Assembly (NCBI GenBank): GCA_038250675.1
Contig: JBBSCB010000003.1
Span: 1 to 64,000 of the forward strand
Origin: JAICUF01 sp038250675
GTDB taxonomy: Bacteria; Gemmatimonadota; Gemmatimonadetes; Gemmatimonadales; GWC2-71-9
Reading direction: 5' to 3'
DNA: 64,000 bases
Shown here in pieces: positions 33,337 through 42,141 of the stretch (position 1 is its first letter; the number at the start of each line of letters is the position of its first letter). Both the position numbers and the translations under genes were made by a program. The notes below the pieces were generated by a model that was not told the DNA's origin, did not search any database, and saw only the letters and a list, made by a program, of their open reading frames with translations.

Positions 33337-34284
33337 ATGCCAGACCGTCCCAGTCGCGCCCGCGTGCTCGCCGCCTTTGCCGCGATCTACATCATCTGGG
33401 GCTCCACCTATCTCGCGATCCGCTATGCCATCGGCTCCATCCCGCCGTTCCTCATGGCGGGCGCCCGCTTTACCATCGCGGGCTCGATCCTGTTCGTCTG
33501 GGCCCGCTCGCGGGGAGCGCCCGCACCGGAACGACGCCACTGGGTGGGCGCCGGCGTCGTCGGGGTGCTCCTGCTCGTGGGTGGCAACGGTGGCGTCGTC
33601 TGGGCCGAGCAGCGGGTTCCCTCGGGGCTGACCGCGCTGCTGGTGGCGGTGGTGCCGGTGTGGACCGTGCTGGTGGAATGGGTCAGCGCGGGCGGGCAGC
33701 GGCCGCGGTTCCGCGTGGTGCTCGGGCTCGTCGCCGGGTTTGCCGGTGTGGCGCTGCTGGTGGCCCCGGGCCGCGGCGGCGGCGGTGTGCAGGTGGACCC
33801 GGTGGCGGCGCTGGTGCTGCTGGTCGCGTCGGCCTCCTGGTCCATCGGGTCGGTGTATTCGCGGCGTGCGGCGCTGCCGGCGTCGCCCCGGATGGCAACG
33901 GCGATGGAAATGCTGGTGGGTGGCGGCTGTCTGTTGCTTGCGGGAGTGGTGTCGGGCGAGGTGGGCCGCCTGGCGCCGGCCGCCGTCACCCGCGAATCGC
34001 TGCTGGGCCTGCTCTACCTGATCATCTTCGGATCGCTGATCGCGTTCAGCGCCTTCGTCTGGCTGCTGCGCGTGTCGACGCCGTCACGGGTCTCGACCTA
34101 CGCCTACGTCAATCCGGTCGTCGCCGTGCTGCTCGGCTGGGCCGTCGCCGGCGAGGCGCTCACGCCCCGCGTGGTACTCGCCGCCGCCGTGATCGTGGGG
34201 GCCGTCGTCCTGATCACTTCGCGCGGAGCTCGACCCGGCGAGTCCCCGCCGTCCCTGGCTCCCGGCCGTAGCCCTTCGCGCTGA
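33337..34284 (+). CDS. EamA/DMT family exporter (YedA-like)
   Basis: 315 residues, ten helices as two EamA repeats. ARVLAAFAAIYIIWGSTYLA at the start and SLIAFSAFVWLLRVSTPSRVSTYAYVNP split in two are diagnostic of the YedA/RhaT-like branch. ATG 33337 is used; an upstream in-frame start would overlap the divergent permease. The last 71 bases overlap the convergent OmpA gene. Confidence 0.9.
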   Translation: MPDRPSRARVLAAFAAIYIIWGSTYLAIRYAIGSIPPFLMAGARFTIAGSILFVWARSRGAPAPERRHWVGAGVVGVLLLVGGNGGVVWAEQRVPSGLTALLVAVVPVWTVLVEWVSAGGQRPRFRVVLGLVAGFAGVALLVAPGRGGGGVQVDPVAALVLLVASASWSIGSVYSRRAALPASPRMATAMEMLVGGGCLLLAGVVSGEVGRLAPAAVTRESLLGLLYLIIFGSLIAFSAFVWLLRVSTPSRVSTYAYVNPVVAVLLGWAVAGEALTPRVVLAAAVIVGAVVLITSRGARPGESPPSLAPGRSPSR

Positions 34285-35563
34285 TCTGCGCCGGTGCCAC
34301 GCCGTTGGCCAGCAGGAAGTCGCGGACGGTGCGCGCCCGCTCGTTCGAGAGTCGCTGGGCCTCGGCCGCGGGGCGTTCATCGGCAAAGCCGGCCACCTCC
34401 ACGGCAACGTCCGGGTGCGCCGCCAGTGACTGGGCCACCTGGAACAGCGACTGGCGAGCGGCCATGCCCAGCGCCGTGGACCCCTGCGTGAACGTCACCG
34501 CCGGCAGCACCAGCACCTTCTCGCCGGATCCGAACAGCGGGCGGCAGCCCGTTGCGTCCACCACCTCGCCCGAACGCGAGCTGGGGCAGCGGTCCCGGTC
34601 GTCCATGACGCCGTCGCCGTCCGCGTCCATCGCCACCGCACAGCCGTCGGTATCCACCGCCACGCCGGAGGCGGTCCGCGGACACTTGTCGGCGGAGTCG
34701 GCGATCCCATCTCCATCGCGGTCACCCACCGTCGCTTCCTTCGTGTCCGCACGCGCGCCCGGCGTGGCGCCCGATGCGGCGCCGGGCGCGGCGCCCGGCG
34801 CCTTCGGCTCGGTGCCGGAGCAGCCGTTGGCGTCCACCTTGGCGCCGCGCGGAGTGTCGGGGCAGAGATCGTTGATGTCGATCACGCCGTCGCCGTCGGT
34901 ATCGGCCCGGCGGGTGCAGCCGGACGCATCCACTGCCGTGTGCGGCGGGCTGCCCGGGCAGCGGTCGAGCGAATTGATGACGCCGTCGCCGTCGCCGTCG
35001 CCGTTGGGCGGAGGGCCGTGGTGGCCGCCCAGCCGTACCGAGATCCCGCCTTCCGCACCAAAGTTCCAGAATCGGCCGACACCGCTGGGCGGGTGGACGA
35101 TGTAATCCGCCGTCGCGTTGAACCTGAGCGCGAGCCCGGGCATGACATGCACCCGAACGCCGGCGATGCCAGCCACGCCGACGTCGCTCTGGCTGGAGCC
35201 GACGCCGCTGTATTTGTCGATCGCCAGGCCGGCGCCGAGGAAGATGCCGAGCCGGTCGCTCATCGGTACGTTGGCCAGGGCCCGCAGGTGGAACGGGTAA
35301 TACGAGACGCCCACGCCGCTCGCCGCCCGGCCATGGGTGCTGGTGTACGAGGCGTCCGCCTCGAGCGAGATGAGCGGATTGATGAAGTAGCCGACCCGCC
35401 CGCCGACGCCGGCCCGGTTGGCAAGCGACACCCCGCCGTTGGAGAAGCGGGTGTAGCGTCCGAACGCACCCAGCTCGACGGTTCCGACATCCTGGGCCTC
35501 CGCCGCGGCGCCGCCGGCCGCCAAGGCGACCAGCAGGGAGAGCAGGATTGGACGACGATCCAT
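34214..35563 (-). CDS. OmpA family porin-like protein with thrombospondin type-3 repeats
   Basis: 449 residues. Signal peptide (ILLSLLVALAAGGAAAEAQ), an eight-strand barrel-like N-terminal domain to about residue 210, then calcium-type TSP3 repeats (DGDGVINSLDRCPGSPPHT, DTDGDGVIDINDLCPDTPRG, and two more), a short Ala/Gly linker (APGAAPGAASGATPGARA) and an OmpA peptidoglycan-binding domain (ANGVAPAQISAKGYGREPGT). Anchors the outer membrane to the wall. ATG 35563. Confidence 0.9.
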   Translation of the reverse strand: MDRRPILLSLLVALAAGGAAAEAQDVGTVELGAFGRYTRFSNGGVSLANRAGVGGRVGYFINPLISLEADASYTSTHGRAASGVGVSYYPFHLRALANVPMSDRLGIFLGAGLAIDKYSGVGSSQSDVGVAGIAGVRVHVMPGLALRFNATADYIVHPPSGVGRFWNFGAEGGISVRLGGHHGPPPNGDGDGDGVINSLDRCPGSPPHTAVDASGCTRRADTDGDGVIDINDLCPDTPRGAKVDANGCSGTEPKAPGAAPGAASGATPGARADTKEATVGDRDGDGIADSADKCPRTASGVAVDTDGCAVAMDADGDGVMDDRDRCPSSRSGEVVDATGCRPLFGSGEKVLVLPAVTFTQGSTALGMAARQSLFQVAQSLAAHPDVAVEVAGFADERPAAEAQRLSNERARTVRDFLLANGVAPAQISAKGYGREPGTAGTRRVELRAK

Positions 35564-35642
35564 GACGGACTCCTGGCGGACGAGTGGGCCTGCGGGTGCG
35601 GGGTGTGCGGCAAAGCTAAGACCCGGCGGGCGGGGCCGCCAA

Positions 35643-37070
35643 TCACGGCCCTCGCTCGGGGGCCCCAACGAAGCGCGCCGCGCCGGTCCCGGTGGACCTG
35701 CGCGGCGCGGTACTTCGAGCGGGCCGACCCTTGTTCAGGCGGTCGAGCTCGGTCCGCCGGTTCTTGGCTTTGCCTGCAACCGTCTTGTTGGTTGCCACCG
35801 GCCGATCCCAGGCGTAACCCTTCGTTTCCATCCGGTCGGCCGCAACACCGTGGGCCACCAGATACTCCTTGACCGCATCGGCACGCTGCTGTGAAAGCCG
35901 CTCGTTGAGCGCGCGCGGGCCGGTGTTGTCGGTGTGACCGCTGACCTCGACCCGAACGTCCGGGTTGGCGTTCAGCGACTTGGCCACTTCGTCGAGAATG
36001 AACTGCGAGCTCTGCGTCAGCGTCGACGTGTTGACCGAGAAGTTCACCCCGGCCAGCACCAGCTTGGCGTTGGGCGTCGACATGAGGATGCGCAGGCTGT
36101 CACGCATCCGGGCCGCTGCGAGGCTGTCGCGGAGCGACGCACGGAGGCCGGCATTCCGCGCCGACTTGAGGCTGTCCTCGAGCGCCGCGATGCGATCCGC
36201 ATTGGCCTGGGCCGCTGCCGCGATGCTGTCCTTCTGGGCCTGGAGCCGACGGGCCAGGGCGTCCGCCGCCATACGAGCGGAATCGGCACTGGCCTGCGCT
36301 GCCACTGAGTCGGCATGCATCTTCATCCGCATCGAATCGGCCTGCGCCGCCATCCGGATCGAGTCGGCATTGACCGCGACCATCGGGCAACCCGAGCTGT
36401 TGACCTTGGTGCCCTTGGGCGTGTTGGGGCACTGATCGGCGCTGTCCATCACGCCGTCGCCGTCCGCGTCCGCGATGCCGGACTTGTAGCCGGCGCCGCC
36501 GTTGCCGAACAGGAACGACAGGCCCGCCTGGGCGCCGTAGTGCCAGTCCTTGGCCACGCCGTAGGTCAGGAGCGGGTCCGGCGAACTGAAGTAATCCAGC
36601 GTGCCGTCCAGCCGGATCGAGAGCGTCTTGCCCAGGCCAAGGCGCAGCCCGATCAGGCCGCCGGGGCCGGTCTCGCTGCCGTAGCTCTGATAGCTCTGGC
36701 CTGCGCCCAACTCACGGAACTTGTAGGTGTCGTGGGTGGCGCCGGCGCCGATGATGAGCGCGGTGTGTTCCGATGTCGGGATGCTGTACGACAGCATGCC
36801 GGAGAGCCGGAGGACGCTCACGTGCTTCTCGCTACCGAGCAGGCGGGTGGGCGTGTAGGCCGCATCAGCCTCGATCTCGAGGCCCCGCATGGCGAAGAAG
36901 CCGAGCCGCGCCCCGCCGCCCGCAGTTTGATGCAGTCCGTAACTCTGTCCGAACCAGTTCTTTCGAGCGAACAGCCCGAACTCCACCGTTCCTTGCCGCT
37001 GCGCGTAGGCCGCGGGTACCAACAGCCCCGCAGACAGCAGGCAAGGCAAGACGAGGGCGCGCAGCTTCAT
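35643..37070 (-). CDS. OmpA family protein with a DSxRM-type coiled-coil spacer
   Basis: 475 residues from ATG 37070. Signal peptide (VLPCLLSAGLLVPAAYA), beta-barrel domain to about residue 195, one TSP3-like repeat (DADGDGVMDSADQCPNTP), then roughly 110 residues of Ala/Asp/Ser/Arg-rich heptad-like helix (ADSIRMAAQADSMRMKMHAD), and the OmpA domain (VEVSGHTDNTGPRALNERLS). The end RRTELDRLNKG is followed by about 30 extra residues that contain a strong GC hairpin (about 35686-35720), so the authentic stop may be earlier. Paralogue of the neighbouring OmpA. Confidence 0.88.
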   Translation of the reverse strand: MKLRALVLPCLLSAGLLVPAAYAQRQGTVEFGLFARKNWFGQSYGLHQTAGGGARLGFFAMRGLEIEADAAYTPTRLLGSEKHVSVLRLSGMLSYSIPTSEHTALIIGAGATHDTYKFRELGAGQSYQSYGSETGPGGLIGLRLGLGKTLSIRLDGTLDYFSSPDPLLTYGVAKDWHYGAQAGLSFLFGNGGAGYKSGIADADGDGVMDSADQCPNTPKGTKVNSSGCPMVAVNADSIRMAAQADSMRMKMHADSVAAQASADSARMAADALARRLQAQKDSIAAAAQANADRIAALEDSLKSARNAGLRASLRDSLAAARMRDSLRILMSTPNAKLVLAGVNFSVNTSTLTQSSQFILDEVAKSLNANPDVRVEVSGHTDNTGPRALNERLSQQRADAVKEYLVAHGVAADRMETKGYAWDRPVATNKTVAGKAKNRRTELDRLNKGRPARSTAPRRSTGTGAARFVGAPERGP

Positions 37071-37516
37071 CAGTTGACTCCACGGAAGGGGTGGGACAAG
37101 TCCCGGCGACCCTGCGGGCCGGCGGTGCTTCGAGGTGACGACAGGGTGTGACCCAAATTGTGACCATAGCCAGCAATATGCCGCTATTCGCGCCATAATA
37201 CGGTGACTAATCTCACACTGAAACACCTGGGCGCAAGTCCCAGCCATGGCTAAGTTAATCGTATCCCGAGCGTTTACGAATCCCGGACCCCGGGGAATCT
37301 GCCGCATGGGCCGGTCGCGGAAGCTCTGATTCGGCGGGTTAACCTGTATACCAGCGTTCCATCATTGTGCGCTTCGGGACCCCGGTCAAGGGTCGGGCCC
37401 AGCGCTCCGACGGGTGCGGTGCGCCGGGCCGCATGCTACGTTGTCGGTTGGAGCGGGCGTCGGCACCGGCGCCTGCGGCGCCGCGCTCGCGGCGCGACCC
37501 CGGGCAGGAGCGACCG
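37071..37516. other. Intergenic region between ompA-like gene and mhqO remnant
   Basis: About 445 bases. 37140-37260 is AT-richer than the surroundings and probably carries the leftward OmpA promoter; on the minus strand TTTCAG, 17 bases and TATTAT can be seen, the first box being weak. 37440-37500 is a GC-rich palindromic stretch (GCCTGCGGCGCCGCGCTCGC). No gene or RNA was recognised. Confidence 0.35.
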
Positions 37517-37825
37517 ATGAGCCACCCCGTGCTGGGTCTTCACCACATCACCGCCATCACTGGCGACCTCGACCGCAACGTTGATTCCTACACCCGCGCC
37601 CTCGGGCTCCGACTGGTCAAGCAGACCGTCAATTACGACCATCCGGCGAGCTACCACCTCTGTTATGGCGACGCCCTGGGGCGGCCCGGCACCGGACAGG
37701 TTTCGGCGGTCGCGTCCGGGGTGCCGGAGGGGTCGCTCGACTTCTGGCAGGAGCGCCTCGCCGCCGATGGGATCGAGCGCGGATCGCCGCCGATCCTCAC
37801 CCGCTTCTCGGCGGCCGGCGCATGA
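37517..37825 (+). pseudogene. MhqO-like ring-cleaving dioxygenase (VOC), large internal deletions
   Basis: 102 residues against a usual ~310. The N-terminus LGLHHITAITGDLDRNVDSY, LGLRLVKQTVNYDHPASYHL and YGDALGRPGT is clearly a VOC/glyoxalase dioxygenase with the first metal His. The next ~15 residues of the family are missing, GQVSAVASGVPEGSLDFWQE follows, and then the protein jumps after ILTRFS to a short end. The start and the ATGA junction with the following hydrolase are kept. Probably non-functional, as two of three metal ligands are absent. Confidence 0.6.
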
Positions 37826-38472
37826 CCGGCGCCTCGCGCCCGGCCTGGCCGCACCGATTTGTCCCGCCGGGTCATTCCGCGAGCCGCCGGACACTCCTCC
37901 TCCTCCACGGTACCGGCGGTAACGAGGACGATCTGCTTCCGGTCGGCGCGCGACTCGCGCCCGGCGCCGCACTCCTCAGTCCGCGCGGGCCCGTCCTCGA
38001 GGGCGAGATGCCCCGGTTCTTCCGGCGGCTGGCTGAGGGAGTGTTTGATCTCGACGACCTGCGTGTCCGGACCGCCGAGCTGGCCGACTTCGTGCGCGAG
38101 GCGAGTGCGAGCTACGGCCTCGACCCGGCGGGCATCGTGGCCGTCGGCCTGTCCAACGGCGCCAACATCGCGGGATCGCTCCTGCTGCTCAGCCCGGGCG
38201 CACTCTCCGCCGCGGTGCTGATCCGTCCGATGGTCCCGCTGATACCGGAGCGCGCGCCGGACCTGCGCGGCGTGCCCGTCCTGCTCCTCTCCGGCCGCGA
38301 CGACCCTGTTGTGCCGCCCGGACAACCCGAGGAGCTCGCCCGAATGCTGGGTGCGGCTGGCGCGACGGTGACGCTGGACTGGCAGGAGGCCGGCCACCAG
38401 CTTTTGCCGGGCGACGTGCATGCCGCAACCCGGTGGTTTGCGCAGCTGCCGCCGCTGGCGGCGGCCGACTGA
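37822..38472 (+). CDS. MhqD-like phospholipase/carboxylesterase
   Basis: 216 residues, alpha/beta hydrolase. TLLLLHGTGGNEDDLLPVG, nucleophile GLSNGAN (GxSxG with Asn), DDPVVPP for the Asp region and GHQLLPGD for the His. In Firmicutes MhqD is encoded with MhqO and acts in quinone and aldehyde resistance; here the mhqO partner is reduced to a remnant. Translationally coupled through ATGA upstream and TGATG downstream. Confidence 0.85.
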   Translation: MTGASRPAWPHRFVPPGHSASRRTLLLLHGTGGNEDDLLPVGARLAPGAALLSPRGPVLEGEMPRFFRRLAEGVFDLDDLRVRTAELADFVREASASYGLDPAGIVAVGLSNGANIAGSLLLLSPGALSAAVLIRPMVPLIPERAPDLRGVPVLLLSGRDDPVVPPGQPEELARMLGAAGATVTLDWQEAGHQLLPGDVHAATRWFAQLPPLAAAD

Positions 38473-39629
38473 TGTCGGCCCGGGCGCAGCCGTTGCGCTG
38501 GACGCTGACGGTGCTGCTGCTGATCGTGCTGGGCTTTGCCATCCCGTACGCCGCATGGTACCTCGAGCCCGCCAAGCCGCTCGCCGCACTCATCGTGGAC
38601 AAGACGGTGCCGGATGCCAGCGATCGCGAGCACACCGGCCTCATGTGGGCGCTCAATCACCTGCGATACGTGCGCGCCGACGGCGAGCCGTGGCACTACG
38701 ATCGGGATTATGCCGGGTTCGTTCCGCTGCCGGACCATCATTATGTGATCCGGCCGGTACCGACCACGGCGCGGGGGTACGATCTGATCTATCTCGCGGA
38801 TACCTACGGCGTGTACGTCGATGACTTCGAACGACTGAACGTGGCAGGCACGCACTCGCGCCGGATCTACGGCGGCGTCACCGCGGCCGAAGTTGCCGCG
38901 GTGCGCGAGGGCGTGGATGACGGGGCCACGCTGATCGGCGAGTTCAACACCTTTGCCAGTCCGACCGAACGTCCGGAGCGGGAGGCACTCGAGGCGTTGT
39001 TCGGGCTGACCTGGAGCGGCTGGATCGGGCGCCGGTTCGAGGATCTGACATCGGGCGTCGAAGTGCCGGTGTGGGCTGTGCGCGACTATGCGCGGCAGTA
39101 CGGGCAGCCGTGGCCGTTCCGGGGGCCCGGCTTTCTGTTCGTGCACGAAAGCGGCCGGCTGCTGGTGCTGCGCGAGGAGAACGACATTCGCCATGACGGT
39201 GCCGACCTGGTGTTCCGGCCGGGAGCGGCCCGCCGCTACGGTGCCCGCGAGCGGGTGCCCTATCACTACTGGTTCGACATCGTCTCGCCACGGGCGGGCA
39301 CCACCGTCGAGGCGGACTTCGTGCTCGCGGCGACCGACAGCGGCCGGATGCGCCTGGCCCACCTCGGGATTCCGGACCGGTTTCCAGCCATTCTCCGGCG
39401 GCAGGGGCCGCGGGCGCCGATCTACTACTTCGCCGGCGACTTTGCCGACAATCGCTTCGTTCCCTCCTGGACGCAGTATCGCGGGGCCGCGGCCACCGCC
39501 AAATGGATGCCCGCGGCGCTCCAGAGTGTGACCAACCTCTTCTACTGGCGTGCTTACGTCCCGCTGCTGCGGACCATTCTGGGTGAGATCCACCGCCGCC
39601 CGGTTTCCTCCGCGCCGCCGCCGATGTAG
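38472..39629 (+). CDS. Membrane-anchored protein of unknown function
   Basis: 385 residues from ATG 38472, which overlaps the hydrolase TGA by one base. One N-terminal helix (LTVLLLIVLGFAIPYAAWYL), then an extracytoplasmic domain with conserved-looking stretches EHTGLMWALNHLRYV, YDLIYLADTYGVYVDDFERL, ATLIGEFNTFASPTER and YYFAGDFADNRFVPSW. The ADTYGVY and GEFNTF pieces read like an envelope polysaccharide-related glutamine amidotransferase-like or GATase1-like domain, but I cannot name the family. A second hydrophobic stretch is near the C-terminus. Confidence 0.65.
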   Translation: MSARAQPLRWTLTVLLLIVLGFAIPYAAWYLEPAKPLAALIVDKTVPDASDREHTGLMWALNHLRYVRADGEPWHYDRDYAGFVPLPDHHYVIRPVPTTARGYDLIYLADTYGVYVDDFERLNVAGTHSRRIYGGVTAAEVAAVREGVDDGATLIGEFNTFASPTERPEREALEALFGLTWSGWIGRRFEDLTSGVEVPVWAVRDYARQYGQPWPFRGPGFLFVHESGRLLVLREENDIRHDGADLVFRPGAARRYGARERVPYHYWFDIVSPRAGTTVEADFVLAATDSGRMRLAHLGIPDRFPAILRRQGPRAPIYYFAGDFADNRFVPSWTQYRGAAATAKWMPAALQSVTNLFYWRAYVPLLRTILGEIHRRPVSSAPPPM

Positions 39630-39652
39630 TGTAGAGGGTCAGGGGGTTGCCC

Positions 39653-41554
39653 ATGCACCCGACTCGTCTCGTCACCGCTGGTTTGACGCTCGCGGCGCTG
39701 GCTGCCCGGCCCGCCGAGCTCCGAGCGCAGCAGCCCCAACCCTGGAGCTGGAGCGCACTCGACTCGACGGCGCGACTCCGCGCGCCCGCCGCGCTTCCGG
39801 GTATTGCCTATCTCCGCCGCAAGCTCGGCCAGGACGCCGCCGCGTTCGTTCTGGCCACGCTCGCGCGCCTGCCGCAGCCGGTGGATCTGCGGCCGCTGCG
39901 CGCGCTGACCGCGTTCGAGCCGGCCGGCGAACAGCGGTACTGGGCGGCCCGCTTTGATGCCGGCCTGGCCGGCTTCCGGCCCGACACCGGCCTGAGCGGA
40001 CTCGTGGACGCCGCGGTCACTCTCACCCGGATCCGGCTGGCGCAGCGCTGGGGTGCCGCGGCGTTCGCCGGGGAGACGTATCACCCGGTGCGGGTGTCCC
40101 ACCCGCCGCGCGCCATCCAGGTCCACTTCGACTACACCGGTGCGGAGCGGTTGCTGGACTACCTCGAGCGCGATAGCGCCGGGCCGGACGACCGCGCCGC
40201 CATCATCGCCCTGCCTGCCTGGCGCGTCATGCTCGAGCACCGGGGCCGGCGCAGCATCACGCCGGAACGGCTCGCGATCTACCTCGACCACGCATTCCGG
40301 CGCGATCCGCTCCACCAGCTGTACAAGTGGACCAATCCCACCGGCTTCTGGAACCTGGCCGGCGTGGCACAGCACGCCGGCGAATATCGGGCGGTGCTGG
40401 CGACGCTTCGCGCGGGCGAAGAGAACATCGCCGCGCGGGTCCGGGACCGCGTCGCGCAGTTCATGCCGCCATCGGCCACCCTCGACGCCCGCGTCATGTT
40501 CCTCTTCAGCCGGTTCGCCGACGGCTGGGCGGCCGGCCCGCTCCTCGGCGTCGATCTGGAGCACTTCGGCGACGATTACGAGCACCTCCTTCGCGTGATT
40601 ACGCACGAGAGCGTCCACGAGGCGGAAAACGAACTCGGCCTGCCGCTGCCGGATCTGGCCGAAACCATCGAGGACCGGCAGCTGCTCGTCGCCATGCGCG
40701 AGGTCTACCGGGAGGGGCTGGCCAGCTACGTCGCCCCGGTGGGCGTGACTGCGGCGGCGCGGCCGGGCCGCCTGGGCGCGGACTTCGGCGCATTCGATTC
40801 GACCTTCACCGCGCTCTACGCCCGGCACAACGTGCTGCGAGCCGACACGTTCATGCAGTCGGCGGTCGAAGGAGCCGGGGCGTTCTATCGGCTCGGCGCC
40901 TATATGGCGGGCGTGATCGACTCCGTGCTGGGCCGCCGCACGCTGGCAGAGACGTTCCGGACCGGGCCGGTGGATTTTTTTGCCCGCTACGTCGAGGCCT
41001 GTCGCGCCCGCGGCGCGGCCATTCCCGGGGAGGCGCGCTTCCGACCGGCCGTCGTGGAACGCCTGGCCGCGCTGGCGCACCGCTACCCGGTGGACGTGCT
41101 GCGCGACGTTGCGCACGCCTCCGAGATCCGGTCGCCGTCGGCCCAGCAGACGGCCCTCGCGCGGCTCGGGGACCGGTATGCCACCGGGCCTGGCGGCACG
41201 CTGTTCGCCGTCGTGGCCAGCGAGTTGCTGATCCGCGCCGGCGCCTACCACGTCGCGTCGACCCGGCTGGTACGCGGGCTGGCGTTCGCACCCAATCGGG
41301 AGGAGATCGCGGACGCGATGGCGTACCGGTTTCTGCAGGCGAATGCTCCGGGAGAAGCGCTGACGATGTACAACCTCTACATCTCATACGCGCCCGAGAG
41401 CGCGGCCGCCTATGCCAGCCGATGCGGGTTCTATCTCGGGATCGGCGAGGTCGCGCTCGCGTGGGGCGACTGCCGGCAGGCGCTCCGGCTCGATCCTGAC
41501 CTGCCCGGGGTTCGCCGCCGGCTGGGCGAGATCGAGCAGCGGCTGGGGGCGTGA
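39653..41554 (+). CDS. Putative zinc-dependent peptidase (DUF5700-like) with helical repeat tail
   Basis: 633 residues. Signal peptide to about residue 25 (LRAQQP). A long helical N-terminal part is followed near residue 316 by ITHESVHEAENELGLP, an HExxH zinc site, with EVYREGLASYVAPVG about 45 residues later supplying a likely third Glu ligand. This fits the DUF5700/M1-like putative peptidases. The last ~130 residues form TPR-like helices (APESAAAYASRCGFYLG). Secreted. ATG 39653 preferred over TTG 39647. The substrate is unknown. Confidence 0.7.
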   Translation: MHPTRLVTAGLTLAALAARPAELRAQQPQPWSWSALDSTARLRAPAALPGIAYLRRKLGQDAAAFVLATLARLPQPVDLRPLRALTAFEPAGEQRYWAARFDAGLAGFRPDTGLSGLVDAAVTLTRIRLAQRWGAAAFAGETYHPVRVSHPPRAIQVHFDYTGAERLLDYLERDSAGPDDRAAIIALPAWRVMLEHRGRRSITPERLAIYLDHAFRRDPLHQLYKWTNPTGFWNLAGVAQHAGEYRAVLATLRAGEENIAARVRDRVAQFMPPSATLDARVMFLFSRFADGWAAGPLLGVDLEHFGDDYEHLLRVITHESVHEAENELGLPLPDLAETIEDRQLLVAMREVYREGLASYVAPVGVTAAARPGRLGADFGAFDSTFTALYARHNVLRADTFMQSAVEGAGAFYRLGAYMAGVIDSVLGRRTLAETFRTGPVDFFARYVEACRARGAAIPGEARFRPAVVERLAALAHRYPVDVLRDVAHASEIRSPSAQQTALARLGDRYATGPGGTLFAVVASELLIRAGAYHVASTRLVRGLAFAPNREEIADAMAYRFLQANAPGEALTMYNLYISYAPESAAAYASRCGFYLGIGEVALAWGDCRQALRLDPDLPGVRRRLGEIEQRLGA

Positions 41555-41715
41555 GTGTTCGGGGTTTCTTCTCTGTTGCCGTCGTCGGGCGACCGCGATG
41601 CTAATGATGGTGCGCGCGGCCGGGGATGGCCGCGCGACTGGCGCCGCCTTGCAGGTCTGTCGTTGTTGCCGGCCTTGCGCCCGGGGTCCGGCCTTGCCAG
41701 AGAGGGACCAATGTG

Positions 41716-42015
41716 ATGCTGACTGTCGCCCTCGAGCAGGAACGACTCATCCTGGCGGAGCGCCTCCTGCGGGAAATCGAACGCCGCCACGCCCTTCCCC
41801 GTTCACAGCATACCGATCTCCAGCCCGCCGTCGTCGACCGTTTCCTCGCGGCCTATCTGCCTGAAAGCAGAGAAGGAGAACCCGCGCCGAGCGCACTCGA
41901 GTATGCGTTCACCCCGACCATCGCCGATGCCCTCGACCTGTTGCGCCGAGTCATCGATGAATCGTCGAGCGGTTACGGATCGGCGTTGTACGTCCATGAT
42001 CTCGATACGGTATGA
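41716..42015 (+). CDS. Small hypothetical protein
   Basis: 99 residues from ATG 41716. Helical start (LTVALEQERLILAERLLREI), a charged middle and the end DALDLLRRVIDESSSGYG. No membrane segment. Upstream ATGs extend the frame into unlikely sequence. Nothing is recognised; the coding potential is moderate. 41555-41715 holds nothing I can name. Confidence 0.5.
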   Translation: MLTVALEQERLILAERLLREIERRHALPRSQHTDLQPAVVDRFLAAYLPESREGEPAPSALEYAFTPTIADALDLLRRVIDESSSGYGSALYVHDLDTV

Positions 42016-42064
42016 CCACCCATGGTGACCTGACGTAATTCTCCGGTCGCCCACGGGCCCGGAT

Positions 42065-42098
42065 GCGACCCTTCCAGCCCCGGCGGCGGAAGGGTCGC
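42065..42098. terminator. Strong 11-bp inverted repeat
   Basis: GCGACCCTTCC and GGAAGGGTCGC are perfect complements around a 12-base loop. It lies between the small hypothetical gene and the M42 pair. There is no T tract on either side, so it could be a bidirectional Rho-independent-like hairpin or a structured leader. Confidence 0.5.
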
Positions 42099-42141
42099 CT
42101 CGCGTCCGACCTCACCACTTCCTCTGCCACGGCGAATTCCG

